In this document: one piece after another, positions 45,039 through 54,051 of the stretch
Position numbering within the stretch: the stretch's first letter is position 1
Layout of the letters: each line of letters opens with the position of its first letter
Assembly (NCBI GenBank): GCA_964584255.1
Contig: CAZOZM010000003.1
Coordinates: forward strand, 1-64,000
Origin: UBA3775 sp964584255
Lineage (GTDB): Bacteria; Bacillota; Clostridia; Lachnospirales; Lachnospiraceae
Reading direction: 5' to 3'
DNA length: 64,000 bases
Notes under the pieces: model-generated
Told to the model about the DNA's origin: nothing
Database searches by the model: none
Seen by the model: only the letters and a program-made list of their open reading frames with translations
Position numbers and translations under genes: made by a program

Positions 45039-45067
45039 TTGACTTATGAGCCCATAATTTCTATAAT
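45039..45067 (+). promoter_or_regulatory. Promoter of the aconitase-icd operon
   Basis: TTGACT at 45039-45044, 17-bp spacer, perfect TATAAT at 45062-45067, about 40 bases before the start codon. Confidence 0.7.
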
Positions 45068-45114
45068 TAAAAGGACTTTGCAATTTTCAACTATAATATA
45101 AGGAGGTCTGCCTT

Positions 45115-47358
45115 ATGATAACATTACATAAAGGTGGTATGTATCTGGTTAACGGCGTACCTGCAGAAACTGCAGATATTTCCCCTGAGGAAGCCCGCAA
45201 ACAGACAATTGCATATTCTATACTTAACTCCCACAACACATCGGGAAACGACGAAAAACTTAAAATCAAATTTGATGCCATGGTATCTCATGACATTACA
45301 TATGTAGGAATTATCCAGACGGCACGCGCCAGCGGACTTAAGGAATTCCCTCTTCCATATGCAATGACCAACTGTCACAATTCTCTTTGTGCCGTTGGTG
45401 GAACAATTAATGAAGATGATCATGTATTCGGTCTCTCCGCTGCCAAGAAATTCGGCGGTATATATGTTCCTGCAAATCAGAGTGTTATTCACTCATATGC
45501 AAGAGAAGCCCTTGCACGCTGCGGCGGAATGATTCTCGGTTCCGACAGCCACACACGTTATGGTGCGCTTGGAACAATGGCCGTTGGCGAAGGCGGTCCT
45601 GAGCTTGTAAAACAGCTCCTCAAAAACACTTGGGATATAAATCGTCCTGAAGTTGTCATGGTTTATCTTAAAGGAACTCCTAAGAGAGGTATTGGTCCTC
45701 ATGACATTGCAATCGCCCTTGTTGGTGCAACCTTTGCAAACGGTTTTGTAAAGAATAAGGTTCTCGAATTTGTGGGTCCGGGAATTGCAAATCTTCCAAT
45801 CGACTTCAGAAACGGTATCGATGTAATGACAACGGAAACAACCTGTCTCTCCTCAATTTGGGAAACAGATGACACAGTTAAAGCTTTCTACGAAACACAT
45901 AAGCGTCCTGATGCTTATAAAGAGCTTAAACCGGGCTGTACTGCTTACTATGACAGCATGATTACAATCGACCTTGATAAAATGGAATCAATGATTGCTC
46001 TTCCATTCCATCCGTCTAATGCTTATACAATACATGAGTTCGTGGAAAATGCCGAAGAACTCCTTAAGAAGGTGGAAGAAGAAGCAAAAATTAAATTCCC
46101 TAAGGCAAACTTCAAACTTACGGATAAAGTCCGTGACGGAAAAGTTTATGCCAGCCAGGGTGTCATTGCCGGATGTTCAGGCGGTACATTTAACAATATA
46201 AACGAAGCTGCAGAAATCCTTAAGGGTGGTTCTACCGGAAATGACTACTTCTCTCTTTCCGTATATCCTACAAGTGTTCCTGTCAGTCTCGAACTCACAA
46301 AAACAGGTGCTACGGCAGAACTTCTTAAATCCGGTGCCGTTATTAAACCTTCTTTCTGCGGTCCATGCTTTGGTGCCGGTGATGTTCCTGCAAACAACGG
46401 TCTTTCAATCCGACATACTACAAGAAACTTCCCTAACCGTGAAGGTTCAAAGCCGGGCGAAGGTCAGATTGCGGGAGTTGCTCTCATGGATTCACGTTCA
46501 ATTGCTGCCACAGCGCTTAACGGCGGTGTGATTACTGCTGCAACCGATATTGAATACGAAATTCCGGGCAATGAATATCACTACGATCCTACCGTTTACG
46601 AACACAGAGTATATAACGGATTCGGAAAAGCCGATCCTGATGCCGAGCTCATTCTCGGACCAAACATCACTGACTGGCCAAAGATGGATCCTCTTGCAGA
46701 TAACCTTCTCGTTAAGCTTGCTGCAGTAATTCATGATCCGGTAACAACAACCGATGAGCTTATTCCTTCAGGAGAGACTTCCTCATACAGAAGTAATCCT
46801 CTTCGACTTGCAGAATTTGCTCTTTCCAGACGTGTTCCTGAATATGTAGGCAATTCAAAAGCTGTAAATGCCGCTGAAAATGAAAGACGTGCAGGAAATA
46901 CTCCTGATGAAATCGTAAATGTTCTCAACAACTTCGGTGACGGAAAATCCCTCGCTGCATCTACACAGTTCGGTTCATGTGTATTTGCAAATAAACCGGG
47001 TGACGGTTCAGCCCGTGAACAGGCAGCTTCCTGTCAGAAGGTTCTCGGCGGATTTGCAAACATCTGTTACGAATTTGCAACAAAGAGATACAGAAGTAAC
47101 TGTATCAACTGGGGTATTCTTCCATTCACAATTGACGAATCCACAGAATTTAATTACAGCGAAGGCGATTATGTATTTGTCCCTGACATTCGCAACAAAA
47201 TTGCACAGGGTATTGAGGAATTCCCTGCAAAGGTAATAAAGGCATCCGGAGAAATTTCAGACATCATGCTCTACGTAAAAGGTCTTACGCCTGACGAAAA
47301 AGAGATAATACTTGATGGCTGCTTAATCAACTACTACGCTGCCAGACTTGATAAATAA
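45115..47358 (+). CDS. acn: Aconitate hydratase family protein
   Basis: Isomerises citrate to isocitrate with a 4Fe-4S cluster. 747 residues; AAGGAGG eight bases before the ATG. Cluster cysteines are visible in GCSGGTF (where AcnA has SCTN) and in CGPCFGAG, plus TTCLSS; DSHTRYGALG supplies the catalytic His. The C-terminal swivel domain begins near residue 610 (SLAASTQFGSCVFANKPG, RSNCINWGILP). It differs from AcnA and AcnB in length and motif spacing and belongs to the clostridial hydratase group. Followed after 12 bases by icd, so the pair makes 2-oxoglutarate. A citrate synthase gene is not in the window. Confidence 0.9.
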   Translation: MITLHKGGMYLVNGVPAETADISPEEARKQTIAYSILNSHNTSGNDEKLKIKFDAMVSHDITYVGIIQTARASGLKEFPLPYAMTNCHNSLCAVGGTINEDDHVFGLSAAKKFGGIYVPANQSVIHSYAREALARCGGMILGSDSHTRYGALGTMAVGEGGPELVKQLLKNTWDINRPEVVMVYLKGTPKRGIGPHDIAIALVGATFANGFVKNKVLEFVGPGIANLPIDFRNGIDVMTTETTCLSSIWETDDTVKAFYETHKRPDAYKELKPGCTAYYDSMITIDLDKMESMIALPFHPSNAYTIHEFVENAEELLKKVEEEAKIKFPKANFKLTDKVRDGKVYASQGVIAGCSGGTFNNINEAAEILKGGSTGNDYFSLSVYPTSVPVSLELTKTGATAELLKSGAVIKPSFCGPCFGAGDVPANNGLSIRHTTRNFPNREGSKPGEGQIAGVALMDSRSIAATALNGGVITAATDIEYEIPGNEYHYDPTVYEHRVYNGFGKADPDAELILGPNITDWPKMDPLADNLLVKLAAVIHDPVTTTDELIPSGETSSYRSNPLRLAEFALSRRVPEYVGNSKAVNAAENERRAGNTPDEIVNVLNNFGDGKSLAASTQFGSCVFANKPGDGSAREQAASCQKVLGGFANICYEFATKRYRSNCINWGILPFTIDESTEFNYSEGDYVFVPDIRNKIAQGIEEFPAKVIKASGEISDIMLYVKGLTPDEKEIILDGCLINYYAARLDK

Positions 47359-47370
47359 AGGAGACTTCAA

Positions 47371-48588
47371 ATGGAAAAGATTAAAATGACCACTCCTCTT
47401 GTTGAAATGGATGGAGATGAAATGACCAGAATTCTCTGGAAAATGATAAAGGATGAACTCATTCTTCCTTTCGTTGATTTAAAGACCGAATACTACGATC
47501 TCGGTCTTCCTGAAAGAGATAAAACAGCGGATCAGGTTACAATAGACTCAGCAAATGCCACAAAAAAATACGGTGTAGCAGTTAAATGTGCAACGATCAC
47601 TCCAAACGCACAGCGTATGACAGAGTACAATCTCCATGAAATGTGGAAATCACCAAACGGAACAATCAGAGCAATTCTTGACGGAACTGTTTTCAGAGCT
47701 CCTATTATGATTGACTCGATCAAACCTGCGGTTAAGAATTGGGAAAAACCAATCACAATCGCAAGACATGCATATGGTGATGTCTATAAAAATACAGAAT
47801 TCCGTGTAGAAGGTCCGGGAAAGGCCGAACTCCTCTTCACCGGAGAAGACGGAACCACAATGCGCCAGACAATATACGATTTCGAATGTGCCGGAGTATT
47901 ACAGGGTCAGTATAACAAAGATACTTCCATCCGTTCCTTTGCACACTCCTGTTTCAAATATGCAATATCCACAAAGCAGGATCTCTGGTTTGCAACCAAG
48001 GACACAATCAGTAAAAAGTATGACCATACATTCAAGGACGTATTCCAGGAAATCTATGATAACGAGTACAAAACAAAATTTGAGGAACTCGGAATCGAAT
48101 ATTTCTATACCCTGATTGATGATGCCGTTGCAAGAGTAATAAGAAGCAAGGGCGGATATATCTGGGCATGTAAGAACTACGATGGCGATGTAATGAGCGA
48201 TATGGTTTCAACAGCCTTCGGTTCTCTTGCAATGATGACTTCCGTTCTTGTAAGTCCGGAAGGAAACTATGAATACGAAGCTGCTCACGGAACAGTAACA
48301 CGTCACTATTACAGATACCTCAAGGGTGAAGATACTTCAACCAATCCAATGGCAACAATCTATGCATGGAGTGGTGCTTTAAGAAAACGTGGTGAGCTCG
48401 ATAAACTTAAGGCACTTGTTGACTACGCTGACAAGCTCGAAGCTGCATGTATTCAGACCCTCAATGACGGTATCATGACAAAGGATCTTGTTAATCTCGT
48501 TGAACCGGGATTCAAGGCAGTTGCCGTTAACAGTAAAGACTTTATCCTTGCAATAAGAGAACGTCTTGAAAAAGCACTTGGATGCTAA
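47371..48588 (+). CDS. icd: Isocitrate dehydrogenase (NADP), eukaryotic-like type
   Basis: Oxidatively decarboxylates isocitrate to 2-oxoglutarate with NADP. 405 residues. VEMDGDEMTRILW, NGTIRAILDGTVFRAPI, YKNTEFRVEGPGKAEL, YIWACKNYDGDVMSDMVS with the metal Asp, YEAAHGTVTRHYYR with the coenzyme site. This is the homodimeric subfamily that includes mammalian cytosolic and mitochondrial enzymes, not the E. coli type. Second gene of the aconitase operon. Confidence 0.95.
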   Translation: MEKIKMTTPLVEMDGDEMTRILWKMIKDELILPFVDLKTEYYDLGLPERDKTADQVTIDSANATKKYGVAVKCATITPNAQRMTEYNLHEMWKSPNGTIRAILDGTVFRAPIMIDSIKPAVKNWEKPITIARHAYGDVYKNTEFRVEGPGKAELLFTGEDGTTMRQTIYDFECAGVLQGQYNKDTSIRSFAHSCFKYAISTKQDLWFATKDTISKKYDHTFKDVFQEIYDNEYKTKFEELGIEYFYTLIDDAVARVIRSKGGYIWACKNYDGDVMSDMVSTAFGSLAMMTSVLVSPEGNYEYEAAHGTVTRHYYRYLKGEDTSTNPMATIYAWSGALRKRGELDKLKALVDYADKLEAACIQTLNDGIMTKDLVNLVEPGFKAVAVNSKDFILAIRERLEKALGC

Positions 48589-48611
48589 ATCAAACCACTG
48601 TTTAATAAAGT

Positions 48612-48646
48612 AAAAAAATCCACGGAACACTCCGTGGATTTTTTTG
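48612..48646 (+). terminator. Terminator of the aconitase-icd operon
   Basis: ATCCACGGA at 48618-48626 pairs with TCCGTGGAT at 48631-48639, then T7. Confidence 0.85.
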
Positions 48647-48714
48647 CTCTGTAAAAGAACGTATTTTGTTGAATGTCTATATAAAAGGAATCCTTGCTAA
48701 ATCATGTCAGAGAT

Positions 48715-50133
48715 TTAATCCTGATTTTTCTTTGAAATTGAATTAAACTCTTTGTAGGTAGAAAGAGTGGTCTCAAATATCTTCTCTTTATAACCACCGT
48801 CCTCGAATCTCATAACCGTAATATCAATGGTTTCGCCGCCTCCGATATAACTGAGTACCGATTTAAGAGCATCCATATTTTTGGTTCTGTTACCATCAAC
48901 CTCAATAATGATATCTCCTTCTTCTATTCCGGCCTCATCTGCCGCGAGATTCTTGTATACCGAATTAACGTAAACACCCTGTGGTACTGAATACATCTCG
49001 GCTACCGTACTGTCAACATCACTTCCTCCGATACAGAGATAACCCTGATCTTTTTCCGGCAGCACTACTTTTGTTTCCATATTCATAAGTTCATCAACCA
49101 ACTCCTGAATGTCGGAAATCGGAATGGCATAACCCATGCCTTCAACCATATCACTGGAAACCTTAGCGGAATTAATACCTATAAGTTCGCCATTCATGGT
49201 AAATAAAGCACCGCCGCTGTTTCCCGGATTTATTGCCGCATCCGTCTGAATGCAATAATTGGATATTGTCGTACCGTCTGTTCCCTCAAGCTCCATATAT
49301 CTGTTCAAAGCGCTTACAATTCCGGTTGTAACCGACTGACCGTATCCGAGTGCATTACCGATTGCAACAACCTGTTCTCCAAGCTTTAAATTGTCGGAAT
49401 CTCCTACAACCGCAATTCGTATTTTGTCAAGAATATCATCATTAAGATCGTCCATTTTAATTGAAACAACGGCTATATCTCTTTCAGAATCATATCCCTT
49501 TATATACGCCTGCGCTGCCATCGGTTCATCTGAAGACTCATCAAAACTGAATACACATGAAAGCTCATTGCTGTTTGAAACGACATGATAATTTGTGAGT
49601 ATGATAAGTTCATCATCCGTCTGTGCAATAATGACTCCCGAACCTGCACTTTCACTCTGCTTTTTATAAGTTCCCCATATTGTTTCTACATCAGAGACTC
49701 CAAGATTTGTTATCGCAACAACACTTGGCAGACATGCTTCCGCAATCTTTTCCACACCGCCGATACCTGTTCCGTCAACAAACGTAGTGGCATCTGAAGA
49801 AGTTGCTATATCGGAAGTTGTCAGTGAAACCTTCTTACCACTGGTAACGCCTCCTGAAACCTTGCCGGCATCAGCTCCTCCGACATTATTCAAAAAGTGA
49901 TTTATACCATAAAAGCTTCCGCCTGCTATTCCTCCAATGAGGACACCGCTTATAACAAGCCCACATGCCTTTTTTATAAACTTTCCACCCTTATTGGCTG
50001 TCAGTTCATCGTAATCGTCGTCATCATCATCGTCGTCGATAATATTGTAATCGAAATCGCTGTCCACTGATTTATTCTCAGACTCCTCGAATTCATTAGC
50101 TTTCATTTCGTTTTCATCGTAATCGCCATTCAT
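48715..50133 (-). CDS. htrA: HtrA/DegP-like serine protease, membrane-anchored
   Basis: 472 residues from the ATG at 50133 (GGGAGG upstream). An acidic cytoplasmic N-terminus with eight Asp in a row (about 34-41), a membrane helix (about 56-75), then the extracytoplasmic trypsin-like domain with catalytic His in LTNYHVV, Asp in RDIAVVSI and Ser in NPGNSGGALF, and one PDZ domain (about 365-450). It resembles the Bacillus HtrA/YvtA group. Quality control of exported proteins. A short ATGAGTT/AACTCAT inverted repeat lies in the leader. Confidence 0.93.
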   Translation of the reverse strand: MNGDYDENEMKANEFEESENKSVDSDFDYNIIDDDDDDDDYDELTANKGGKFIKKACGLVISGVLIGGIAGGSFYGINHFLNNVGGADAGKVSGGVTSGKKVSLTTSDIATSSDATTFVDGTGIGGVEKIAEACLPSVVAITNLGVSDVETIWGTYKKQSESAGSGVIIAQTDDELIILTNYHVVSNSNELSCVFSFDESSDEPMAAQAYIKGYDSERDIAVVSIKMDDLNDDILDKIRIAVVGDSDNLKLGEQVVAIGNALGYGQSVTTGIVSALNRYMELEGTDGTTISNYCIQTDAAINPGNSGGALFTMNGELIGINSAKVSSDMVEGMGYAIPISDIQELVDELMNMETKVVLPEKDQGYLCIGGSDVDSTVAEMYSVPQGVYVNSVYKNLAADEAGIEEGDIIIEVDGNRTKNMDALKSVLSYIGGGETIDITVMRFEDGGYKEKIFETTLSTYKEFNSISKKNQD

Positions 50134-50315
50134 AAGGTTGCCTCCCATAATAATGAGTTCTCAATAAACTCATCTGTTTCTTTCTTAATATGCTCATATT
50201 CTATATTTTAAATCTGGCATAATTTTGAATAAAAACCACTTTAACTGTGACTTATTTGTTAACAAATTGTGTTTTGTCGCCATATATCAGTTCATTCCAA
50301 AAAGCCTCTTCCGGC

Positions 50316-53300
50316 TTAATAAACAAAATCATATTGGCAAACCGTTTTTCCGTCACGGTATTCAATCACCGAAGATATCGATTCTTCATTATAAACTGTC
50401 GAAAAAACATGTTCTCCGTCAAAATCCGAATAAGTAACATTTAAGAGCCTGTCATCCGCATCATAAGAAAAAACTGCAGAAGTTTCATTATAGTCACTGT
50501 CGGTTTTCGTAATCTGAACCGGCAATCCATTCAGATTATATGTGATTTTTAAAGTCTTTACCCATTTTTCGTTTGCATCGAAATAATGCATCAGGGTTAC
50601 CCTTCCGTTTTCATCCGTTCCCGGATAATTCCAGAATCCGCTGAGATTGCCGTCAGCGTCCAAATCCTTTCCGATTTTAGGCACGTTTCCATCATATTCG
50701 CAGGTAAAGAACCCTTTTATCCCCGACTCTGAATAATCGGTTTTATGTGTCAGCATTCCGTTCGAGTCATATTTCAGTTCGCTGTATCCGGATGAATTTC
50801 CGTCTGCGTCCGTCATGACTATTTTCTCCGGTCTTATATTCATCCATGAAGCCGTATCATTTTCTCCTGCATAAATATATTCGACATCAGGTTCCTTCGT
50901 TCTGTCAACCCTGACAATATAGGTTTCATAATTCTTTGACAGATTATCAGCTTCGCTTATCATTACAACCTCGCCAAGAGATTTAAGCAGATTATGATTT
51001 GTTACTATCTTCTTATAACTTCCACCATGAAAGACCTCGCCATCAGTAGTATTATATCCGTCAAAATTCTCCGCATTGCCGACATAAATGTAATCTATGT
51101 CATACTTTTCTATTAATGACATAACTTCCTTAACATTGGAAGAAGTATAAATTGTCAGCACGTCAGAATGTCTTTCTTTGACCGACTCAGGATATCTTTT
51201 ATCCGCACCTGAACTTCTCCATAACCATTCATGAGTCTGCCATCCGAGCACTGTCTGATTTCCGGTAAATACCGATATTCTGTTAAAGAAACTGTAGCTC
51301 AGACCACACATCTCTAGCACTACGGCATCATCCGGAACATTTTTATTTATCCATTCCACACCTTTATAATCATCCGGACTCTCTGTTTTTAGAAAAGCCG
51401 TTGCATCAATCGTCTTATAATATCCCGTAAACCAGGCACTTGTTGCCTCGAAGAAATAACATACTGTGCATGAAAGAAGAACCACGGCGGTAACGGCAAT
51501 TCTCTTTATAATTCCCTTTTTAAAACATATCAGTCTTACAATGACAAATGACATGAATATACCAAACATTATAAATGACTGATATGTAAGCTTAAACATT
51601 GTATTCGCTCTTTTGTATGCACCACCATAAATATCTACTATGTAAATAACCTCCGGAATCAGCACGAGTCCGAATGCACAAAGTCCCAATATGATTGCAA
51701 AAAGGTCTGCCGTACAGCATTCTTTCATAAATCTGAAAACGACATTCAGCTCTTTCTTTTCATTCTCACCATCATCTTTATTTTTCGATAAAGCCAATGA
51801 TTTTTTTACTCTTCCGCTTACAACAAATTCCCATATCAGAACAATGATAAACAGAATCAGCACAAATACCGGGAGTCCCCACAATATGGCTAACTGATAA
51901 AGTGGTGTATGTCTGCCGGTAAAATCCCAGGTTGATGAAATACTTACAAAAGAAAGTGTAAACGGAAGTGCCGTAATCTCTCCTATAATTATAAACACAA
52001 TACCCTGTATGGCTGTCAATATATAAGCCTTCTTTTTAAATCCATAGCATATCATGTTCATGAAAAGTATAACAGCACCGGACACGACATAGTAAATCGG
52101 GAAATCCCAATAATTGGTCATATGGAACAGTCCGATTAAAAACATAATCACGCACAGCCATGGTGAAAAAACCTCTTTTAAAAGACCTTCCTTTATCTTC
52201 TCTGAAAAAGTATAGCCCTTTTTAATTTTTTCTCTTCTGTTTATCATCCATGCCAGTAAAAGTGCAATTAAGGTAAGCACGAAGATGATATTTATTACAT
52301 GAGCATGTAAATCTCCGAGAATAAAGGAATATGACGGAAACTCATGTATTGTTTTGTCGTCCGTTTCCGGATTATATCCTATGTATCTCGTTGCATCTGC
52401 GAACCAATAGGAATCATTTTCTTTTCCAAGAACCTGATTTACTCTCGGCATTATCCATTTAAAAATCGGAAAATGCATGTTTCCTGCAAAGCCTACCGAC
52501 AATCCTGCTAAAAGTCCTGCTGCACCGACCGCTCCTGACGGATTGGCTTTCTTTCTTTTTTTGCTCTCTCTGTTTTCAAGGTAGAAAGCAAAGAGATTTG
52601 AGCCTATTGAATAAGGAAGCGAAAATCCCATTGCTGCAAGTGTCATCATCATAAGATTATACCCGCATTCAACACCAACTCCCGACAGCCTTATAAGATA
52701 TGCTGATATAAACTGGCCAACATAGTAATAATTGATTCCGTTTCCTGAAAACCATAAATCATGCGGAGGCATATAATCAGATTTAAGAATTGCAGCCACA
52801 TACCCATAGTCCATGAACCTCTCAGTTCCATATGCTGCCGCATTGAATCCTTTTATGTAACACCAGACTGAAAAAACACAGAAAAAAATGATTTCCGCGT
52901 TTATCATGGAATTCAGCATATCATGCGAAAAAACTTCAGATGTTTTGATTTTTTCAGACGAATATCTGTTATATAAGTATAAAAGACCGACATTTGCCGC
53001 AAAACATATGACAACCGACAAAATACATAATGCCATTGAGAATTTCATCAGCTTAATGCTTGAAATAAACCAGACAAACCATGCTGAAAATGCTACTCCG
53101 AGAGTCTTTGAAAACATCCATCCGTTATCCCTGAATCGTCTGAAAAGAATCAGTGTCAGCGGCTGAAAAACTATCCCAAGCAGCAACAGCATAAGCCACC
53201 AGGAAATGACCTTTGTGTAATCAACGGCTCCCATATACCTGAAGCAAAAAGCCATTACCAACGCAACAATCACAATCCGTATGATATTGCTCTTTAATCT

Positions 53301-53318
53301 TTGCATTCTATCTGTCAT
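50316..53318 (-). CDS. DUF2298-type multi-pass membrane protein with YD-like C-terminal tail
   Basis: 1000 residues. Residues about 1-630 hold many membrane helices; the stretch TERFMDYGYVAAIL ... PPHDLWFSGNGINYYYVGQF (about 160-200) is the DUF2298 ('YYY') signature, seen in GT-C-like glycosyltransferases. Residues about 636-800 form a soluble domain (WINKNVPDDAVVLEM, VLGWQTHEWLW). The end (about 819-1000) has repeats of the form YDxNGxLxxxTDY and SYDADDRLLNVTYSDFDG, resembling the YD/RHS beta repeats. It overlaps the GT2 stop by 11 bases and shares layout with the 54052-56112 protein. Role inferred: surface glycan transfer. Confidence 0.8.
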   Translation of the reverse strand: MTDRMQRLKSNIIRIVIVALVMAFCFRYMGAVDYTKVISWWLMLLLLGIVFQPLTLILFRRFRDNGWMFSKTLGVAFSAWFVWFISSIKLMKFSMALCILSVVICFAANVGLLYLYNRYSSEKIKTSEVFSHDMLNSMINAEIIFFCVFSVWCYIKGFNAAAYGTERFMDYGYVAAILKSDYMPPHDLWFSGNGINYYYVGQFISAYLIRLSGVGVECGYNLMMMTLAAMGFSLPYSIGSNLFAFYLENRESKKRKKANPSGAVGAAGLLAGLSVGFAGNMHFPIFKWIMPRVNQVLGKENDSYWFADATRYIGYNPETDDKTIHEFPSYSFILGDLHAHVINIIFVLTLIALLLAWMINRREKIKKGYTFSEKIKEGLLKEVFSPWLCVIMFLIGLFHMTNYWDFPIYYVVSGAVILFMNMICYGFKKKAYILTAIQGIVFIIIGEITALPFTLSFVSISSTWDFTGRHTPLYQLAILWGLPVFVLILFIIVLIWEFVVSGRVKKSLALSKNKDDGENEKKELNVVFRFMKECCTADLFAIILGLCAFGLVLIPEVIYIVDIYGGAYKRANTMFKLTYQSFIMFGIFMSFVIVRLICFKKGIIKRIAVTAVVLLSCTVCYFFEATSAWFTGYYKTIDATAFLKTESPDDYKGVEWINKNVPDDAVVLEMCGLSYSFFNRISVFTGNQTVLGWQTHEWLWRSSGADKRYPESVKERHSDVLTIYTSSNVKEVMSLIEKYDIDYIYVGNAENFDGYNTTDGEVFHGGSYKKIVTNHNLLKSLGEVVMISEADNLSKNYETYIVRVDRTKEPDVEYIYAGENDTASWMNIRPEKIVMTDADGNSSGYSELKYDSNGMLTHKTDYSESGIKGFFTCEYDGNVPKIGKDLDADGNLSGFWNYPGTDENGRVTLMHYFDANEKWVKTLKITYNLNGLPVQITKTDSDYNETSAVFSYDADDRLLNVTYSDFDGEHVFSTVYNEESISSVIEYRDGKTVCQYDFVY

Positions 53319-54039
53319 TTTCTTCTTCCCTCATCTTCATCTTACGGTTTATCACCCTAAAATCACCAATGGCATTGCAGCCGATTTTAAAAATCTTCTT
53401 GAGATTTATTGAATTTGTTCCACCCTGTCTCGGTTTAAAAGTAATATTTCTATAGAGCACACTCTCATTAAATCTTACAAATGCAACACTTATTATGACA
53501 TTAGGAAGATTGTAATCATCTTCAAAAAGATCTAAGTATTTTTCAAGCACGTCCGACTTCATAAGTCTGAACGGAGTATTGGCATCCTTGACATTTACCC
53601 CGAAAAACATTCTGATTATGAGTTTAAGTGTTTTTGTTACAAAAACCCTTGAAGCACCATCCTGTCTGCCGCCCCTGCTGCCGATAACCATGGAATAATT
53701 CTCTCTTTGATACCAGAAAGGCTCAAATTCCTCCGGTCTTGTCTGACCGTCTGAATCTGTTTGAAAAATATAGTCTGCCCCCTGACTTACGGCATATTTA
53801 TAACCGAAAATTACGGCCGAGCCATGCCCCCCGTTCGGCTTATCCAAAACAGTAAGGCAGTCTGTTTCTTTCTCCAGATTCTTTAGAATGGTAAGCGTAT
53901 TGTCCTTACTTCCATCATTCACAACAACGAGTTTTGAATCATTTCCATACTTTAGAGCTATTTTCGACCATTCTTTCACCGTCTTTTCTATATTGGCTTC
54001 CTCATTATATGCAGGAATTACGATATACAGCTTATCCAA
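53308..54039 (-). CDS. GT2 glycosyltransferase, polyprenol-phosphate sugar synthase (DPM1) type
   Basis: 243 residues, GT-A fold. Begins VIPAYNEEANI, then VVNDGSKDNT, KPNGGHGSAV, FQTDSDGQTRPEEF with the DSD metal site, and RQGGTNSI with the DPM1-like C-terminus. It lacks membrane helices. Such enzymes load a sugar onto undecaprenyl or dolichyl phosphate for GT-C transferases; here both flanking genes encode GT-C-like proteins in the same operon. Confidence 0.9.
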   Translation of the reverse strand: MDKLYIVIPAYNEEANIEKTVKEWSKIALKYGNDSKLVVVNDGSKDNTLTILKNLEKETDCLTVLDKPNGGHGSAVIFGYKYAVSQGADYIFQTDSDGQTRPEEFEPFWYQRENYSMVIGSRGGRQDGASRVFVTKTLKLIIRMFFGVNVKDANTPFRLMKSDVLEKYLDLFEDDYNLPNVIISVAFVRFNESVLYRNITFKPRQGGTNSINLKKIFKIGCNAIGDFRVINRKMKMREEENDR

Positions 54040-54051
54040 AATTCATCCTCC

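Noticed and set aside
44308..45042. 244-codon plus-strand frame over the ZIP gene
   Set aside because: Antisense shadow; the ZIP reading frame has the HNIPEG motif and a promoter.
50011..50045. Trinucleotide repeat as a microsatellite of interest
   Set aside because: It simply encodes the poly-Asp run of HtrA with mixed GAT and GAC codons.
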